This document shows positions 12,706-22,840 of a DNA stretch of 64,000 nucleotides, one piece after another. The stretch is from Bryoerythrophyllum caledonicum. Taxonomy: Eukaryota; Streptophyta; Bryopsida; Pottiales; Pottiaceae. The notes under the pieces were generated by a model. That model did not search any database. It had not been told where the DNA came from and was given only the letters and a program-made list of their open reading frames with translations. The stretch is from contig OZ020514.1 of assembly GCA_963971425.1 (NCBI GenBank), positions 17,705,406-17,769,405 on the forward strand, written 5' to 3'. Every line of letters starts with the position of its first letter. The stretch's first letter is position 1. The position numbers and the translations under genes were made by a program.

Positions 12706-13389
12706 CTAAAAGTGCCATGGTTCAAGCAGTCTTTGTCTAAACTTTCCATCCATCTCATGTGCACGAAGATACGCCTTCACCGAGCTAGAAGCTCGCAGGG
12801 GAAGAATGAACGGAAGCAAGGCCGTTCCAATGTTAGGTATAACGTTGCCAGCATTGGGAAGGGCCATTTCACCACGCCATGGCTTTGGAAAGTAGCAAGC
12901 AAAGTCTCCGTTGAAGACATGCCGCATTGGCTGGTCATCAACCATCAGTACTCTGACATGGAGACAAGAAGTCCTAGTTTTCCGATCATTTGATAGACTC
13001 CGAAGGACCTTGTCGCAGAAAGGATAAAGATGTGGCCTTGAGCACTTGTTCCGGCCATAGACATAAAGGAGTCGAGTCCTTATATCTTCGAGAAGGATAA
13101 CATCAAGAACCTTCTTCAGGCGTGACGGAATCATGGAAGACCAGATACCGACATGAAAAGACTTCAGAAAGATTTTGAAGAACTCTAGGAGACTAGGACA
13201 AACTACAATATTATCTCGATTGAAGCGTCGTGGGGTGCAGTAATCGTATTTCTTGAAACAAAGGACTCCATTCAGGGACAATACAATAACTTTATTCTGG
13301 TTGTGTAAAAGCTGTGAACATGACAAAAGATCGGTAGGTAATAAATAACATCGACATATCCTTCGATCATCCAAAAAAACAACGAGCAA
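12706..13389 (-). CDS. HAD/FCP1-like phosphatase domain 2, gene A (3'-most)
   Basis: Open for 227 codons. Blocks expected for the NIF/FCP1 branch of the HAD superfamily are present: VIVLSLNGVLC (motif I region), FHVGIWSSM (motif II), and VRVLMVDDQPMRHVFNG with FPKPWRGE (motif IV region). Motif I has Ser where HAD phosphatases have the nucleophilic Asp, so it is probably catalytically dead. It follows a first HAD domain on the same strand, giving a tandem pair. It may be the last exon(s) of gene A or a separate copy. Nuclear phosphatase or scaffold roles are family knowledge, not shown here. Confidence 0.65.
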   Translation of the reverse strand: MLVVFLDDRRICRCYLLPTDLLSCSQLLHNQNKVIVLSLNGVLCFKKYDYCTPRRFNRDNIVVCPSLLEFFKIFLKSFHVGIWSSMIPSRLKKVLDVILLEDIRTRLLYVYGRNKCSRPHLYPFCDKVLRSLSNDRKTRTSCLHVRVLMVDDQPMRHVFNGDFACYFPKPWRGEMALPNAGNVIPNIGTALLPFILPLRASSSVKAYLRAHEMDGKFRQRLLEPWHF

Positions 13390-13684
13390 CGAATAAGGAC
13401 ACGTGAATGTGATAATGAAAGAAGAAAATTAGGAAATAAAACAACGGAGATAAACATGGTGGTCATTTTTAAAATGAACGGAACATCCTTAAAGGCTACA
13501 AAAATATTCTCAAAAAATATAAACAATATTTACGTCATTGATGAGACTGAAGTGTCATTGAAATCTTGGGATCGAGGGATCCCACTTTCGAGAACACCCT
13601 GCTATAATATTCCTAGAAAGCTCAGTTGTCCTCAACGTACGACCATCCAGACATTTAGGGAGGGGATTGTTCTAAACAAACTCT

Positions 13685-14239
13685 GCTACATGGATGCGTG
13701 ACGAAAACATTTTCGTCAGCCAAGGCTTCAGGCGCGTAGCGAGAAACTTGTCCTTCAAATCACCAGTCCAAGGACGAGGATGTATAGCACTCAACTTGCC
13801 ATTGAGTAGGTTCTTCTCCGGATTGTCGTCTATGAACAAAGTGAGATCAATATGTCCACGTGATCATGAAGCCGAGCGAGTTTCCTGAGGTCCTTGAGCA
13901 TGTATCGTTTGGATGGATTCTCCTTTCTAGGAAACGTTGACATTGTAGTATCAGCTTGGGACAAAACTAAAAGGTCAGTTGGCTTCAGGAAAGAGTTGCT
14001 CAGGGCATCTACTAACATGCTATCGACATTTGTCTTCATCGCACAGCTCCATATCACAATATTAGCAATTTTGTGCAACCACTCCAGAAAGAGACGACAG
14101 TCGGGTCTAGGAATACTATTGCGTGGCGGAGAAGTCCTATGAATCAAAAATCCATTCCAGTCGAGGACAACAATGTATCTCGGATGCCTTACCTTCGAAT
14201 CGCCGGGGGATGCAAGCCGAGTACCTCCTCGTAATACTC
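13685..14239 (-). pseudogene. HAD/FCP1-like phosphatase domain 1, gene A
   Basis: Starts after a clear intron (14240-14316, GTATGT...ACTATAG). Motifs in order: YIVVLDWNGFLIHR (motif I, DWNG), PDCRLFLEWL, NIVIWSCAM (motif II), a Lys-containing block, and LFIDDNPEKNLLNGKLSAI with HPRPWTGD (motif IV). The last block is in a different frame from the first (the first frame stops at 13830), so one frameshift splits the domain. Plant FCP1-like proteins typically read DLNG here. The product would be a phosphatase-like domain at the C terminus of a much longer protein. Confidence 0.7.
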
Positions 14240-14316
14240 CTATAGTTAAGCAAACATGTAAGCATGAGTGAGGCGCATGGCGATCGGAGGATCCTTCGAG
14301 CAAGTTATATACATAC

Positions 14317-15439
14317 CAGAAACTGAAGACAATGAAGTAGAAGAACGGACATGAAACTCACCTTCTGTAGAAGATGTTGAACCAATAGGAGGAGCGGATG
14401 ATTCACCCATTCCACCAACATCAGCTACAGACGACCTTGGAATAATTCTAGGAGGGCTAAAGGCTAGAAGATCTTTGCTAACATCTTCGAATACGCCATG
14501 ATGAACCTCTTCCTTGTCTGCATGGACAGGCATAGAAGCCGTTTCTGCTTGGTGAAGACCTTGAGAAACTGGAATTGGCAACATGTCAACCAGATTTGCC
14601 AAAGTTGCTGCGGCCAGTGACTCTGCTATGTTTTGCGGAGGGTCAGAAACAGATTCCACCGCGTGGCTGGAAGAAGGCTGAGATTCAACTGCATCCAACT
14701 CCATTGCTACAGGGCCGGATGTCAAAGGCTCAACATTGCCAAGTGGAACTGGATTACGTATAATCTTGCAAGTAATTCTAATTCGAGAACCCCGCTTGTT
14801 GCCAAAATTAGTCATTGTTGGCTGGGGCGAGCACCAAGGCCTCTCAGCCCACTCCGCTTTGTCCTGTTCCAACTTCTCCTCGTCAATTTTCCTTTGCTCA
14901 TCAGCTTTGGTTCTTCTTCTTACATCCTCCTCAAGGTCATCCACCTCCGGCTCAATCCGGGTTCGCAACGGGGAGCACCAAAGCCTCTCAGCCCACTCCG
15001 CTTCCTTCTGTTCCAACCGCTCCTCCTCAATCTGTCTCCGCTCATCAGCTTCTGCTCTTCTCCTTACATCATCCTCGAGGACATCCACCTCCGGCTCATC
15101 CTCCTCCCTCTCTACCTTCTCGTTGTCCTCTTCTTCAACCTCCTTAGGCCCTTCGTCTTCATGGTGGACCTGCAGGATATCTCTCTTTGGAGAGACGTGG
15201 ACAATGTTGGGGTATTGTGCCGAAGCTGGAGTAGAGAACCCAGATTGGAGGGATTCACGGGTATGGTATTCGGAACCAGGAAGTTGTGCCCATGAGTAAC
15301 GATCAGTAAGTTCGTCGTCCTAGTCGGGATTTACAAACGCCAATCTGTCATTAAACATTAAAGTTGGGCAATAGTGGGGGTCTAGTCGAAACAACTCTGG
15401 ATCGGGCAAAACATACGGCCTATTTACCGTGATGGCAAC
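14317..15439 (-). pseudogene. Gene A coiled-coil exon
   Basis: Exon between acceptor ...TTTTAATCAG (15440) and donor CTG|GTATGT (14316). It encodes VAITVNRPYVLPDPELFRLD, an acidic stretch, and two tandem 47-residue repeats (EPEVDVLEDDVRRRAEADER... and EPEVDDLEEDVRRRTKADEQ..., a 141-bp duplication) predicted to form charged coiled coils ending WCSP, followed by a Ser/Pro-rich tail. One in-frame TAG lies between the first block and the repeats. Gene B has a different coiled-coil exon in the corresponding place. Confidence 0.6.
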
Positions 15440-16021
15440 CTGATTAAAACATGCATCGTAGGTGAGACACACGGAGATCGAAGGATCCTTCGATGATACT
15501 GTCTAACTGAGGACCAAGTCACGACTCACTGACGGACTACATATATCAAGAAAGAAGACCCCAATGAAAGAGATCGACGGATCCTCCGATCCAATTAACC
15601 GATTTGAGAAGTAGAAATATGTAAACCATTACCAGAGGATCCGAAGGGGATGCACGCATGCGGCGATCATTTGCACCTTGAAATGCCTGCAGAAGGAGGG
15701 ATATCGGAAATGAAAACATAGAATACCAAGAAATAGACATGAAGAGATTACCGTCCATTACAAAAATTATCTACAACATCCAGAAAATTGTTTTATGTCT
15801 GGTTCAGACAAAGTTAGGAGGTAGTCATTGTATCATACAGTATTAGTGGTTTGCACACTGGAGATAACATCATTTGCTCCTTTGTTGTTGACCCGGCAAG
15901 CCTTTCCACGGCGCATCAGAAGCGGTTGCTTATTTTCATCTTCCACATCTTCTCCCTCCTCTCGCGGAATCTGAGTGTTTTCCACCTCGTCTTGGCCCCC
16001 ATGTCCTCCGCCCCCATGATC
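15440..16021 (-). other. Gene A intron region with family-A palindromes
   Basis: No supported coding sequence. It contains the perfect palindrome at 15477-15494 and near-palindromes at about 15564-15586 and 15633. It lies between the acidic exon and the coiled-coil exon. Confidence 0.5.
15477..15494. repeat. Perfect family-A palindrome
   Basis: ATCGAAGGATCCTTCGAT, an 18-bp perfect palindrome in an intron of gene A. Confidence 0.9.
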
Positions 16022-16456
16022 CTAGCCTCCATGTTCTTCTGACGACTTGATAGAGTCCCTGTCCGAGTCATGCTCATCAATCTTCTTTTCCTCGCGCTCC
16101 TCCCTGCCATGCTCCTCCTCGGACTCTGATGGCACATATGTCTCGTCCGGCCCCGAGTCAGAGCGTCTTCGGCGGCCTTCATCTTCGTTGGATTCATCAT
16201 CACCGGCTGTCCCTGCATTTGTGGCATCAAAGTCAAGAGTCTCCTTACTTCTTGCCTCTTGTTGCCGCGTTGTCATTCTCACGTGTCTCTCCTTCTTCTT
16301 CGTTGGAGTTTTATTCCTCTTCGAAGCCGGTGAAGATGGTGGGGGGACAACAAGGTTAAGAACCAATCGAGAGTCCCCTCTTTCAAGAGCTCTGCGCAGG
16401 GCATCTCTCTCATCGTCCAGGGAATGGACAATCTCGATGACCCGTGCGCCTTTTGT
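16022..16456 (-). CDS. Gene A acidic/basic low-complexity exon
   Basis: Exon after an intron at 16457-16578 (GTAATATC...CTCGCAG). It encodes TKGARVIEIVHSLDDERDALRRALERGDSR, a basic NLS-like stretch (SKRNKTPTKKKERH), then an acidic Ser/Glu/Asp tail. The composition suits a nuclear linker. No known domain recognised. Confidence 0.55.
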   Translation of the reverse strand, partial: TKGARVIEIVHSLDDERDALRRALERGDSRLVLNLVVPPPSSPASKRNKTPTKKKERHVRMTTRQQEARSKETLDFDATNAGTAGDDESNEDEGRRRRSDSGPDETYVPSESEEEHGREEREEKKIDEHDSDRDSIKSSEEHGG

Positions 16457-16578
16457 CTGCGAGCATAAAAACTAGACCACGAATGAGATGCAAACGTGCA
16501 AGGAACATATAAATCAGAAAATTGCTATGAAAGATAAGGGAAAGGAGATGAGATCAAAGGATCCTCCAATGATATTAC

Positions 16579-17149
16579 CAAGCCAACCCAGGTGACAGAA
16601 GCCCCTCCATCGACGTTGACAATGACAGTGTCGGCCCGCCCAAGTGTGCCAATTAGTTGGTTAACCGCATGGATATTAAAATTGGCCCTGCCTTTCTGTG
16701 CCCATTGTGTAGGAGCATCCTTAAAATCTGATGCGGATATCATATGCTGGTGTGGCATGTCATTTCCAAAAAATGACTGGAAGTTGATTTCCGCATTGGT
16801 ATCAAGAGTCTGACCGTAGAGGAAGTTGAAGAACAAGCCTAAGGTGGGCTCTAGAGTTGGAGGCGTTATAAATCCCTCTGGTCCTGACGTGATATACATC
16901 GTGGAGGTAAAATCCCAGATCGGTGATTGCACAATCGGCTTGCCCCTCTCCGATACCACATTTGCCAACTCCACCATTCCATCCCGGTCAGTAATAAACA
17001 CCCTAAGATTCTGAGCCCTCCTGAACCTCTGTGAATCTTTCTACTCCATAGCACCCAAAGTTTGGTTCACTTGATCTGTGATACTCCATCGAACTCCTCG
17101 TGTCTCGCGATTGACAAAGCAGTAGACAAACACAATCGTCGCATCCGAT
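16579..17149 (-). pseudogene. Gene A C-terminal half of methyltransferase-like region
   Basis: Encodes LKWIKSDATIVFVYCFVNRE, VFITDRDGMVELANVV, SPIWDFTSTMYITSGPEGF, INFQSFFGNDMPHQ and VIVNVDGGASVTWVGL just before the donor at 16578. Its last block aligns with AVVQLFGGTKLLIASVA at the same place in gene B, and both vaguely recall the end of N6/N4 DNA methylases (DPFAGSGTT.. block). The similarity is weak and no catalytic (D/N)PP(Y/W) is visible, so the methylase label is a hypothesis. The frame differs from the preceding region, with a stop (TAG) near 17040. Confidence 0.35.
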
Positions 17150-17975
17150 TTAATCCACTTGAGGACGGAATCCTTTTCTGAGGATCTTCTCAACATCCCC
17201 TGATTTCCTCACCATCTGCTTCACTTTGTATTGGCTTACGAACGTGGGCCCAAAAGACGGCTCGACGACCACGTCCACTGAAGAAGCGGCGCTAAGTGTC
17301 CGCTGCTGATCAAATATGGCCTTCAACAACGGGGCAATGTCCTCCGACTTGCTAGAAGGGTTCAAGTTAGCCCCCCGCTTCTTGAAGAACTGACATCCGC
17401 CATCGTCCTTCAGGAGTCTGTCATGCCATGTTTGGAGTATCTTGTTGGATACCTTGAGCTCACTGGCGAGCTCAATGTACTCCTCCTCCGAATATAACTC
17501 CTTGACTATCTTCGCTGGCAGGGACTTCTTTATGAAGTAGTGCATCATCTCATTCTTCAGAAGCTGGAACTTCTTCTCAACGAGACATTGGTCACGGAGT
17601 CCAAAAAGAATGGCTGGCTTCTTGAGCGATTTTGTTGATTTGATCGAAATCCCCTTTGCAATCATCATCCTGGCCATTTTTTCAATCTCGCTATCCCACA
17701 TCGAGTACAATGGTTGCAAATCGTTTTGCTTCAGAGCTCGAGAGGCAAATCGCTTTGCAGCCAGCCTCTTCTTCTTTGGCGAACTTTCCGCATCCTCCTC
17801 CTCGTCGTCATCATCCTCGTCAGCGCCTGGAAAACTTGAATATTTCCCGAACGAGTTGGGAAGCAGTCCTTCAATCCAGCTATCCTGGATACTCTTCTAC
17901 ATCCCAAAGAGGGCGTCGGACACGTACAGAAGAGGAAGTTTAGGTTGACCACCGTGTTGTTCCACTTCGAGCTTC
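17150..17975 (-). pseudogene. Gene A middle region (helical, basic)
   Basis: Encodes TWMEKLGTIFVGADKKLEVEQ, an acidic run (GADEDDDDEEEDAESS), then MWDSEIEKMARMMIAKGISI... and a 190-codon open stretch to 17150 ending ILRKGFRPQVD. One in-frame TAG occurs near 17897. It lies between the ParB-like module and the methyltransferase-like part, in the place filled in gene B by 24966-25451. No family recognised. Confidence 0.5.
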
Positions 17976-18944
17976 TTATCTGCTCCAACGAATATTGTGC
18001 CAAGTTTCTCCATCCACGTCTGCACATAAACAAAGCCTCAGAATCCAAAACAGAGAATTGGGATCGAAAGATTCTTTGATCAAGAGTGGCCCAATATCAC
18101 AACCATAAAGAGAAATGAGACGACTTACCCTGAGCTGAACGGTGTTTAGTGCGCCATGAATAGACGGTTTGGGCCTTTCAGCATCAATCCAACTCTTCCT
18201 TGCAGTTTCAAGCTGACTGAGATAATTACCTTTGCATTGATTCCCAGCGAGGTCCTGGTTCAGAACCCTCGAGTAGTAAATGAGGGTCGAAAATTTGTCG
18301 AGTGTTGTCCACACAATTGTGACGCAAAAGCTACTAGCATCCCTTGCGTCTCCAGGATTGAGAGTTCTCTCTTCAATGAGAAAATTGTGTGTCGCTACAC
18401 AATGTTGGCCACCAATTATGTAGAATTGCGTATCTTCATTGATGTCCTCCTTGGATTTCTCCAAGAAGTAATCCGCCACTGCCAAATCAGAGTCGTTGGG
18501 CGGCGGAGGTCCCCGCTGCAGCATCACATAAACATGCTGCAATGATGCCTGAAAGGAAGGCATCGTCCTCTTCTGGTCAACGAGTTGAGTAATTCGATGC
18601 GGATCGAGTGGACGATACACCACCACACCGTCCGGTGCTCTGTGAAGGTGAGATATATCCACTACCATGTCGGAACCGGCATCGTCAATCTTGTATGGAC
18701 GCCGGCCAAATATATGGAGGACCCCAAATTCCCTCTCGTACAACTCCTTAACTTATTGAAGGTCCTTCAGAGAGTACTTAGCCACCGTTGTGTGTGACAA
18801 CTGCACAGCTTTTGCTAATGTCATCCCCTCTTCCTTTGGATCTGACTTCTTCCGCTGCGGCTTCTTTTTAGAGGGTTCCCCTTGCGTTGCAGTACTAGTC
18901 AATGATGGCCTCTTCCGACTCTTTGGGGGTGTGGGAGGAGTAGT
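17976..18944 (-). pseudogene. Gene A ParB-like GQH module
   Basis: Encodes SDMVVDISHLHRAPDGVVVY, RPLDPHRITQLVDQKRTM, then FYIIGGQHCVATHNFLIEE, TIVWTTLDKFSTLIYYSRVLN and a TARKSWIDAERPKP block. The order (substrate-defining strand, then G-G-Q-H-x-x-A followed by a helix) resembles ParB/Srx and DGQHR modules with the I(D/N)GxHRxxA signature. Gene B has FYIINGQHNVAASNSMI and ALWIQAGRPMPK in the same order. In-frame changes include a TAA near 18757. An intron near 18030-18130 carries a family-A palindrome (18062-18081). ParB-like proteins bind palindromic DNA sites and some act as nucleases or CTPases; function here is unproven. Confidence 0.5.
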
Positions 18945-19481
18945 CTACTTTCCGCTCTCGTTGGCCGCCTCGCACTCGGCTCGCAGCTCGGCCTCAGTCT
19001 GAATAGATCGATCATCGGGTCCCCTACGCCCAATTAAGAATCCAAAATCCTTCACCGTCGTACAATACTTGGGGCTCAAAGTAGCGGAATTCATTACAAG
19101 GCCATACACCCTCGAACATCCGGAACTCGTCACGAACTCGCTAATGACAAGGATGTACAAGTTGACGAAGTCGGATTTCACCAGGTTTAGCACCTCAAGG
19201 TTCTTTGTCGTGAGCGATATGGGATCTCCGGCTGGCGATTCTTGGTTGTTTATAAGGAGAACAGGCGCAATGCAAACTCTCTCCTTCGCGGTATCTTGCT
19301 CCCATGCCAATCCCCATTCATAGACATTATCCGCCATGAAAAACACCGTTGGGTCTTCAGGCCCATCATACTTCATCTTCTTGAGTCCACAACTGACTGC
19401 CATGTATAGCTTCACAGGGCACCACTCCGGGTTCATGGAATCCGACGGGATCAAGTTAGCCTTGCGCATTCGGAGAACCAC
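18945..19481 (-). CDS. Gene A N-terminal region
   Basis: Open for 178 codons: NPEWCPVKLYMAVSCGLKKMKYD, VFFMADNVYEWGLAWEQDTA, RVCIAPVLLINNQ, VNLYILVISEFVTSSGCSRV, ending EAELRAECEAANESGK. It loosely aligns with gene B at 26440-26850 (DLVFGQTFAGDIVEAQHIN... SVDPYLFTIVVNNNSS). No known domain. The start codon is not defined; an upstream exon may lie beyond 19481. Confidence 0.5.
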   Translation of the reverse strand: MVLRMRKANLIPSDSMNPEWCPVKLYMAVSCGLKKMKYDGPEDPTVFFMADNVYEWGLAWEQDTAKERVCIAPVLLINNQESPAGDPISLTTKNLEVLNLVKSDFVNLYILVISEFVTSSGCSRVYGLVMNSATLSPKYCTTVKDFGFLIGRRGPDDRSIQTEAELRAECEAANESGK

Positions 19482-19559
19482 ATTGATATGATTAAGATCC
19501 GTATAATCACTAGTGAAAATACCAAGACACCATGAGATCGTTCAACGAGACTGCCTGGC

Positions 19560-19970
19560 GGAATCGATGGATCTCTCGATCAGTCCAAAAAATCTACTTT
19601 ATCACTCACCATCCACCATTGAAAACTAGAAAGATAAATTGACCCGTCGATCTGCAACGATCGAGGGATCCACCGATCCAAAAATGCCTATCATGGATAA
19701 TGATGAATGGGGCAAGAAGATTCACATGCGCAAGATCGATGGATCAATCGATCTCATGACATAGTATATGACGAACTTGGGGTATCGGAGGATCCATCGA
19801 TCCAAGGGGATTGAAGGATCCATCGATCCCAGATGATCGGAGAGACCATCATCCTAGAAGATCGGAGGATCCATCGATCTTAAAGGATCGATGAGTCCAT
19901 CAGTTCCAAATGATCGGTGGATCCATCGATTTCAGAGGATCATGGGGTCCAGCAATCCATGTAACACCAT
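19560..19970. repeat. Upstream cluster of family-A palindromes
   Basis: About nine units spaced 20-60 bp, upstream of gene A in its transcriptional direction. They include a 22-bp near-palindrome at 19733-19754 (one mismatch pair) and several gatcggaggatccatcgatc variants. The position fits a promoter or subterminal region. Confidence 0.8.
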
Positions 19971-20226
19971 ATTCGTTATATTGGGAGATTTCCATGACTT
20001 TGAAGATATATGATCTTTGAAGTATCAATATATATAGACATTTGTAGGTGCAAAGCATAAAGACAATGTACGAAGAATACTATATTTCACTCCATGGATG
20101 GACCAAATTAGCCGAATGTCCAAAAAATGGTAACGGTAAAAGAAGCAAATACCATTAATCCAAGCTTTATTCAAAACCTCATGAAAAAAAGTCACACACA
20201 ACACTCATTTACCCCCGAGCATTTAC
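19971..20226. other. Spacer between loci A and B
   Basis: AT-rich; no gene, palindrome or other feature recognised. Confidence 0.5.
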
Positions 20227-21505
20227 TCAGTCAACCGATACAATTTAGCTCTATCCGACCTAGAGTGTACTAGAGATCTAAGCGTACTATCACTAATTAA
20301 ATGGTCTAGGGAGTTCCTCCATAAGCCTCTATACGCGTCTTCAAAAAAGCCCTCTGTCATTGCCTAGTCCATGTTGCGCCATTCTCTTGCATCAATGGAC
20401 TCTCTAGAAGACGCTGCAAACCCAGCCTACGCACCTCGTCAGTGTTTGATTTGGGCAGCGAGTGTCGGCGGGTGGGAGCGGAAGGAGAGCATTGGTTTCC
20501 AGCAGCATTTCCTGAAAGAATACGGGGGCGGAGACATTTACTAGATGGTTCCTGTACAATAGGCGCCACATACAATCCAAACAAATACACTTTAGATCAA
20601 ATACTCCTACAAGGCACAAATGAAAACTATATCATTAACATCCATCCTAGTGCACATTAGGTCGAATGGAGCTAAAATGCTAAAAGGTAAATTCACAGAG
20701 CACATTTAACATCCAACGAATAAAAAAAAGCTCAAATGAAACAAAACTAGATGAGTGCAATGTAGCTCAACCACAAACCAATATTGCCTAGGCAAGAACA
20801 ACTAAATAGTGCAATAACTTCGAGGTGAACATAACACGCGAGCGTGGGTAAGTAGCATCCTTTAAACCGTCATAGAGAATACACTTTGCCGAAGTACAGT
20901 TATCCGGATTTAAACGCGGAGACCCTGGAACTGAACGAGGCCACTGAGGCGAAGAGGAGTTGATTCTATCATGAATTGGCTCCCGTGCAATAGGGCTTTC
21001 AACAACTCCGTTGTCCACTGCCATGGTCGAATAATCCATAGTTGACTGCGCGGTTGCAACAGAGTGCAACAAAAGCCCTTTACTCCGAAGGGAAAGAGCG
21101 AACTCCTCTAGACCCAGCAAGGAATCCAGGAACGCCCGACAATCACAGTCCTGTAGAATTTTTCAACCAAAGCGACGTTCACATACCTCAGAACAATAGA
21201 TAAAAATTCCAATCATTCAAAACAGGACGACATTCCATCAGTAGTGGTATCCAATCCCCACAACAAACAAAGTGGTGAAACATCTCAGTTTCATTTATCA
21301 AAAAATATGTATATACAAAAAATGGTCCAACAAAATTTACAAAATCGAGCTGCAGTCAATCGATACGGTTTAGCTCTATCCGACCTAATGTGTAATAGGC
21401 ATCTAAGCGTTCCCAACGGCATTAAGAGCGGAGATTTTGAGACGCTTGGATTGCGTTCCAGATACTCGCAGACTGACCACACGTCTTCTGATCATTATAG
21501 AACAT
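20227..21505 (-). other. 3' region of gene B, low coding support
   Basis: Contains a 110-codon minus-strand open frame (20788-21120), preceded by a DCRAFLDSLLGLEEFAL stretch that may be a decayed HAD block (compare PDCRLFLEWL of gene A). Family-B half-palindromes occur near 20236, 20651-20677 and 21368. A direct repeat of about 65 bp links 20227-20291 and 21351-21415 (cgatac..tttagctctatccgac). Coding status is uncertain. Confidence 0.4.
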
Positions 21506-22243
21506 CTACCGGCCAGAGGGATATTCGGCCCAGTACTGCGCTAGGCCACCCGGAAACTGATGAAGGTCAGAGAGATATGGCAGCAATTCCTCCAGCAAAA
21601 CAGAATTGTTTCTCGCGCCATCATGTTTGTGCGACCATGATGGAAGAAGGACGTTCTCCGGCAAATTAAGCATATGCTTAATCGGGTTGTCGTCAATGAC
21701 AAGCGTATTCGCGGGAGTATACTCACAACCCAACCTATTGAAGAGATGGTTCGATAAGGTCTTCAAGAAGATGTCTTTCTGAGTGCCAAATTCCTTCATG
21801 TAGATTGTTCTGTTACCGACTCTACACTCGAGAACCCTATCGCAACTCTCTTGACCAAAGATCCTGAGAGGGTACGAAGAACTATGCTAAAATAGATATT
21901 TACAAATCTGACGCGTTGTAGATTCCATCATCGAACTCCAGATTGTGATAGTGGCAATCTTAGACAACTTCGTGAGGAATTCAGCACAACTACGGCGCAC
22001 TCGGACTAGTTAAGGGCCTATTTCGGCCGGCTGCAAAGCCGAGTGAATGGACGAGACCAAGTTCCTGGATCCCCTGGCTTGCCATGTAGGCTCACACGTG
22101 CATAGAATCCCATTGAGGTCTAGCACAACATTTAACCACCTGCCCTCGAAATCTAATAGGACTCTAGGTATTTCTTCTAGATTACTGGCACCACTTATTG
22201 ATGCCTCGCCAACCTGGTTTGGAAACGCCAGGAGAACGACCAA
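21506..22243 (-). pseudogene. HAD/FCP1-like phosphatase domain, gene B
   Basis: Two pieces on the minus strand. At 22010-22243: RWLNVVLDLNGILCTCEPTW, the plant-type DLNG motif I. At 21506-21960: AEFLTKLSKIATITIWSSMM (motif II), then NTLVIDDNPIKHMLNLPENV (motif IV) and VLLEELLPYLSDL. Stops and a frame change lie between the two pieces unless an undetected intron joins them. Compared with gene A only one clear HAD domain is present. The DLNG pattern keeps the first Asp but replaces the second (acid/base) Asp with Asn, as in many plant FCP1-like proteins. Confidence 0.7.
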
Positions 22244-22259
22244 TATTACTACAGATTCA

Positions 22260-22625
22260 TTAACAACGACAAATCAACAATATGTAGTACAAAAGAGGCA
22301 AACGGGGGGAGGCGTGGTGGAGAAAGAGTGGAGTGTGAAAAGTGTTGGAAGAATACCTCGAGAACTTCATCGTCTTGCAACATTTCGTCTCAGCCCCCAT
22401 CGATCCCAACGAACCCTGCCTGCTGTCAAGGGGTCTCGAGTGCCCGACAACCATTTGAGGGCACGGTTCGGGGACAAGAAGAGGTGGCTCCGGGACAACA
22501 GAATCATGATTGATTTTGTCTACGAGCACAGCCGAAACTTGGAAGACCTCTTCTACGACTGGGATTGCAGTTTGGACGACCTCATCTATGATTGGGTGAG
22601 CAATTGCGTCATAACTGAAACTTAG
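22260..22625 (-). pseudogene. Gene B exon before HAD domain
   Basis: Encodes YDAIAHPIIDEVVQTAIPVV, VSAVLVDKINHDSVVPEPPL and ends KTMKFSR before a possible donor (gtattc). Pro/Val-rich linker, no known domain. A family-B palindrome (22707-22735) lies in the probable intron upstream. Confidence 0.4.
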
Positions 22626-22840
22626 ATATGAAAAATTCAACAACTTCAACCATCAGGTGATACACACATAGGACAGTGATGCAAGTTAGAGTCGTCAGAT
22701 GTCAAGCAGTTTAGCTCGAGTCGAGCTGAAGTGCTCGTTGAGCATTGTGATATTCACAAAAACTATTGGAGTACAAAATTGGACATTTACAAAATGTTCT
22801 GCCTCTATACACTCGCAACTACGTTACACTAACCTAACGA

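Larger units (their letters stand above)
12170..19970. repeat. Palindrome family A (GGATCC-centred), dispersed
   Basis: At least fifteen short, mostly palindromic motifs near the consensus GATCGRNGGATCCNYCGATC occur only in this locus: about 12420 and 12542, 14281-14300, 15477-15494 (perfect), 15564-15586, 16551-16573, 18062-18081, and a cluster from 19560 to 19960. Those inside gene A fall in introns: 14240-14316, 15440-16021, 16457-16578 and the one near 18.06 kb. None was seen in the neighbouring B locus. Confidence 0.8.

Noticed and set aside
14575-15299. Several plus-strand Ser/Leu-rich open frames
   Set aside because: Antisense shadows of the gene A coiled-coil exon; no independent evidence.
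16579-17149. Confident assignment as an active DNA methyltransferase
   Set aside because: No (D/N)PP(Y/W) or AdoMet-binding FxGxG motif is clearly present; only weak block similarity.
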